Source of the DNA: an uncultured Neisseria sp.
Lineage (GTDB): Bacteria > Pseudomonadota > Gammaproteobacteria > Burkholderiales > Neisseriaceae
Reading direction: 5' to 3'
Length of the DNA: 6,748 bases
Assembly: GCA_937919795.1 (NCBI GenBank)
Contig: CALFOA010000400.1
Span: 1-6,748 of the forward strand
Made by a program: the position numbers and the translations under genes. Positions 5,444 through 6,748 of this stretch are shown here, piece by piece. Below the pieces are notes generated by a model. That model ran no database searches. It had not been told where the DNA came from and saw nothing but the letters and a program-made list of their open reading frames with translations. The stretch's first letter is position 1; each line of letters begins with the position of its first letter.

Positions 5444-5465
5444 CTGTCTTTGCGAGGCAGTTTTT
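5444..5465 (+). terminator. Weak second hairpin with T-tract
   Basis: CTGTC (5444-5448) can pair with GGCAG (5456-5460), including one G-T pair, around a seven-base loop, followed at once by five Ts. It may reinforce the DUS-pair terminator. The stem is short, so this is tentative. Confidence 0.35.
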
Positions 5466-5515
5466 AAGATTGATAGATTTGTGCTGGCAGTTGATTCGGA
5501 AAAAGTGGGTAGGGT

Positions 5516-5803
5516 ATGGATTTTCAAACGCTGTATCATTTGGTTGTGAATATGACGGTTTTTAAGATTTCACTGGCAACCTATGCGATCAATTTGTCTT
5601 TGTATTACTTTTTTGCCAGAAACATCAAAAAACAATTGAGCTTTCCTCTGTCGATCAGTAAACATGCGGTATTTAATAAGGTGGTTGAATTAAAAGACGA
5701 GGGTGATAAGCAGGCCAAGATTTCATATTTTTTCTATCGAATGGCTTTTGCTAATGCTTGTATTTCTTTCCTTCTCGGCTATTTATTGTTATTTATTCGA
5801 TAG
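5516..5803 (+). CDS. Small two-helix membrane protein of unknown function
   Basis: A 95-residue protein that I do not recognise. It has two hydrophobic segments, about residues 14-34 and 72-94, separated by a charged stretch rich in Lys, Glu and Asp (about 36-69). This suggests an inner-membrane hairpin with a hydrophilic loop. There is no cleavable signal peptide and no cysteine or histidine motif suggesting an enzyme. The gene is visibly more AT-rich than its neighbours, with many TTT, ATT and AAA codons, which may mean later acquisition or simply membrane-protein composition. The ribosome site is a poor G-rich run (GGGTAGGG, 5507-5514), close to ATG 5516; Met13 is an alternative start with no better site. 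It lies between a terminator region and the FAD dehydrogenase, both transcribed rightward. A coding role is likely but not certain. Confidence 0.6.
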   Translation: MDFQTLYHLVVNMTVFKISLATYAINLSLYYFFARNIKKQLSFPLSISKHAVFNKVVELKDEGDKQAKISYFFYRMAFANACISFLLGYLLLFIR

Positions 5804-5857
5804 TAGGGTTGAACTCACATCCCACCATAACCGCGCCCCAGATAAAGAAGTATCCCC

Positions 5858-5863
5858 AAAGGA
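5858..5863 (+). promoter_or_regulatory. Ribosome binding site of the FAD oxidoreductase
   Basis: AAAGGA lies eight bases before ATG 5872 and supports that start. No convincing promoter is visible in the 68-base gap after the small membrane protein gene, so read-through from upstream is possible. Confidence 0.6.
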
Positions 5864-5871
5864 TTACCACC

Positions 5872-6748
5872 ATGAACACACCCGATTGGCAAACCGCTCT
5901 ACGCGGCTTGCTCAAAGAGAGCGAAATCGTTGATGACGCCGCTGCGCTGCTCATCGACCAGCGCCGCCGTTATACCGGCCAGGCCGATATGGTGGTGCAG
6001 CCGCAGAGCGTGGCGGCGGTGCAGGCCGTGATGAAGTTTTGCCACGAACACCGCATTCCGGTGACCCCGCAGGGCGGTAATACCGGTTTGTGCGGTGCGG
6101 CGGTGCCGGCTGGCGGAGTGTTGCTCAATTTAAGCAAGCTCAACCGCATTCGCAAGCTGAATTTGGCCGATAATGCGATTACGGTGGAGGCCGGTTGCAT
6201 ACTGCAAACGGTGCAACAAGCGGCGGCGGAAGTTGATCGGCTGTTTCCGTTGAGCTTGGCCAGCGAGGGGTCCTGCCAAATCGGCGGCAACTTGGCCTGC
6301 AACGCCGGTGGCGTGAACGTGGTGCGCTACGGCACTATGCGCGATTTGGTGTTGGGTTTGGAAGTGGTGCTGCCCGGCGGCGAGCTGCTGACTCAATTGC
6401 AGCCTCTGCATAAAAACACCACCGGCTATGATTTGCGCCATCTGTTTATCGGCAGCGAAGGCACGCTCGGCATCATCACCGCCGCCACGCTGAAATTATC
6501 GGCATTGCCGCGCACGGTAGAAGCGGCGTGGGTGGGGGTGGCATCGATTGAGCGGGCGGTGGAACTGTTGACCTGGGTGCAAGGCCGTTTTGCCGAGCGT
6601 TTGGGCAGTTTCGAGTTAATCAGCCGCTTTGCCTTGCAGCTGTCCGCCGAGTTTAGCCAGCTGAACGCCCCGCTCGATGCCGATTGGCATGTGCTGCTGG
6701 AGTTAACCGATTCGGTGGCGCGCGAAGATTTGGGCGATTTGCTGGCCG
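5872..6748 (+). CDS. FAD-binding oxidoreductase, D-2-hydroxyglutarate/D-lactate dehydrogenase family (3' end outside window)
   Basis: The first 292 residues of a flavoprotein of the VAO/PCMH superfamily, open to the window edge. Family members oxidise D-2-hydroxy acids (D-2-hydroxyglutarate, D-lactate, glycolate) using FAD and pass electrons to quinone, cytochrome or an electron-transfer flavoprotein. Seen directly: the PCMH FAD-binding loop PQGGNTGLCGAAVP (66-79), G-S-C-Q-I-G-G-N-L-A-C-N-A-G-G (133-147), R-Y-G-T-M-R-D-L-V-L-G-L-E-V-V-L-P (152-168), then K-N-T-T-G-Y-D-L (181-188) and F-I-G-S-E-G-T-L-G-I-I-T (192-203). The combination of GSCQIGGN and NTTGYDL resembles the D-2-hydroxyglutarate dehydrogenase branch most, but the substrate-binding C-terminal domain is missing. 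About 160-180 residues are expected beyond the edge. The start is supported by AAAGGA at 5858-5863. A metal-ligand and substrate-specific assignment cannot be made. Confidence 0.9.
   Translation, partial: MNTPDWQTALRGLLKESEIVDDAAALLIDQRRRYTGQADMVVQPQSVAAVQAVMKFCHEHRIPVTPQGGNTGLCGAAVPAGGVLLNLSKLNRIRKLNLADNAITVEAGCILQTVQQAAAEVDRLFPLSLASEGSCQIGGNLACNAGGVNVVRYGTMRDLVLGLEVVLPGGELLTQLQPLHKNTTGYDLRHLFIGSEGTLGIITAATLKLSALPRTVEAAWVGVASIERAVELLTWVQGRFAERLGSFELISRFALQLSAEFSQLNAPLDADWHVLLELTDSVAREDLGDLLA

Noticed and set aside
5703..5933. An open frame overlapping the small membrane protein and the FAD oxidoreductase start
   Set aside because: It overlaps two better-supported frames, has no ribosome site, and its second half is charged and repetitive without domain character.

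Overview
The window looks like chromosome from a member of the Neisseriaceae (Betaproteobacteria), probably a Neisseria relative but not the meningococcus/gonococcus group. Three things point there. (1) There are five copies of an 11-base word, GCCTGTCTGAA, which has the form of a Neisseria DNA uptake sequence (DUS) in a variant dialect. (2) There is one complete and one edge-truncated Correia-type repeat element. (3) The genes are ordinary betaproteobacterial housekeeping genes with moderately high GC.

Layout. Bases 1-51 are the right end of a Correia-like element cut by the window edge. Bases 52-439 hold no convincing gene. They contain a Rho-independent terminator (243-264), a near-consensus sigma70 promoter (305-333), a second terminator-like hairpin in the leader (364-390) and a DUS. 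An MFS drug exporter of the Bcr/CflA type (440-1657) and a small cupin protein (1706-2023) follow, closely spaced and probably co-transcribed. After a DUS and a probable extended -10 promoter comes a tight three-gene operon with overlapping stop/start codons: pheA (chorismate mutase/prephenate dehydratase), a LOG-family nucleotide phosphoribohydrolase and an atypical SDR/epimerase-like protein (2166-4611).

A full 157-bp Correia element (4626-4782) fills nearly all the gap before ubiJ (4823-5386), a ubiquinone-biosynthesis accessory factor. ubiJ is followed by an inverted pair of DUS that probably acts as a terminator. An AT-rich small two-helix membrane protein of unknown function (5516-5803) comes next. 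The window ends inside an FAD-linked oxidoreductase of the D-2-hydroxyglutarate/D-lactate dehydrogenase family (5872 to beyond 6748).

The genes do not form one obvious pathway. pheA makes phenylpyruvate from chorismate. UbiJ supports ubiquinone synthesis, a different use of chorismate, and the FAD dehydrogenase may feed electrons to the quinone pool, but this link is only thematic. I see no defence system, phage, CRISPR array, tRNA or rRNA, and no clearly new system. The best leads are the DUS dialect, the Correia element and its diverged but still paired stem, the promoter-hairpin leader of the exporter, and the unrecognised small membrane protein.
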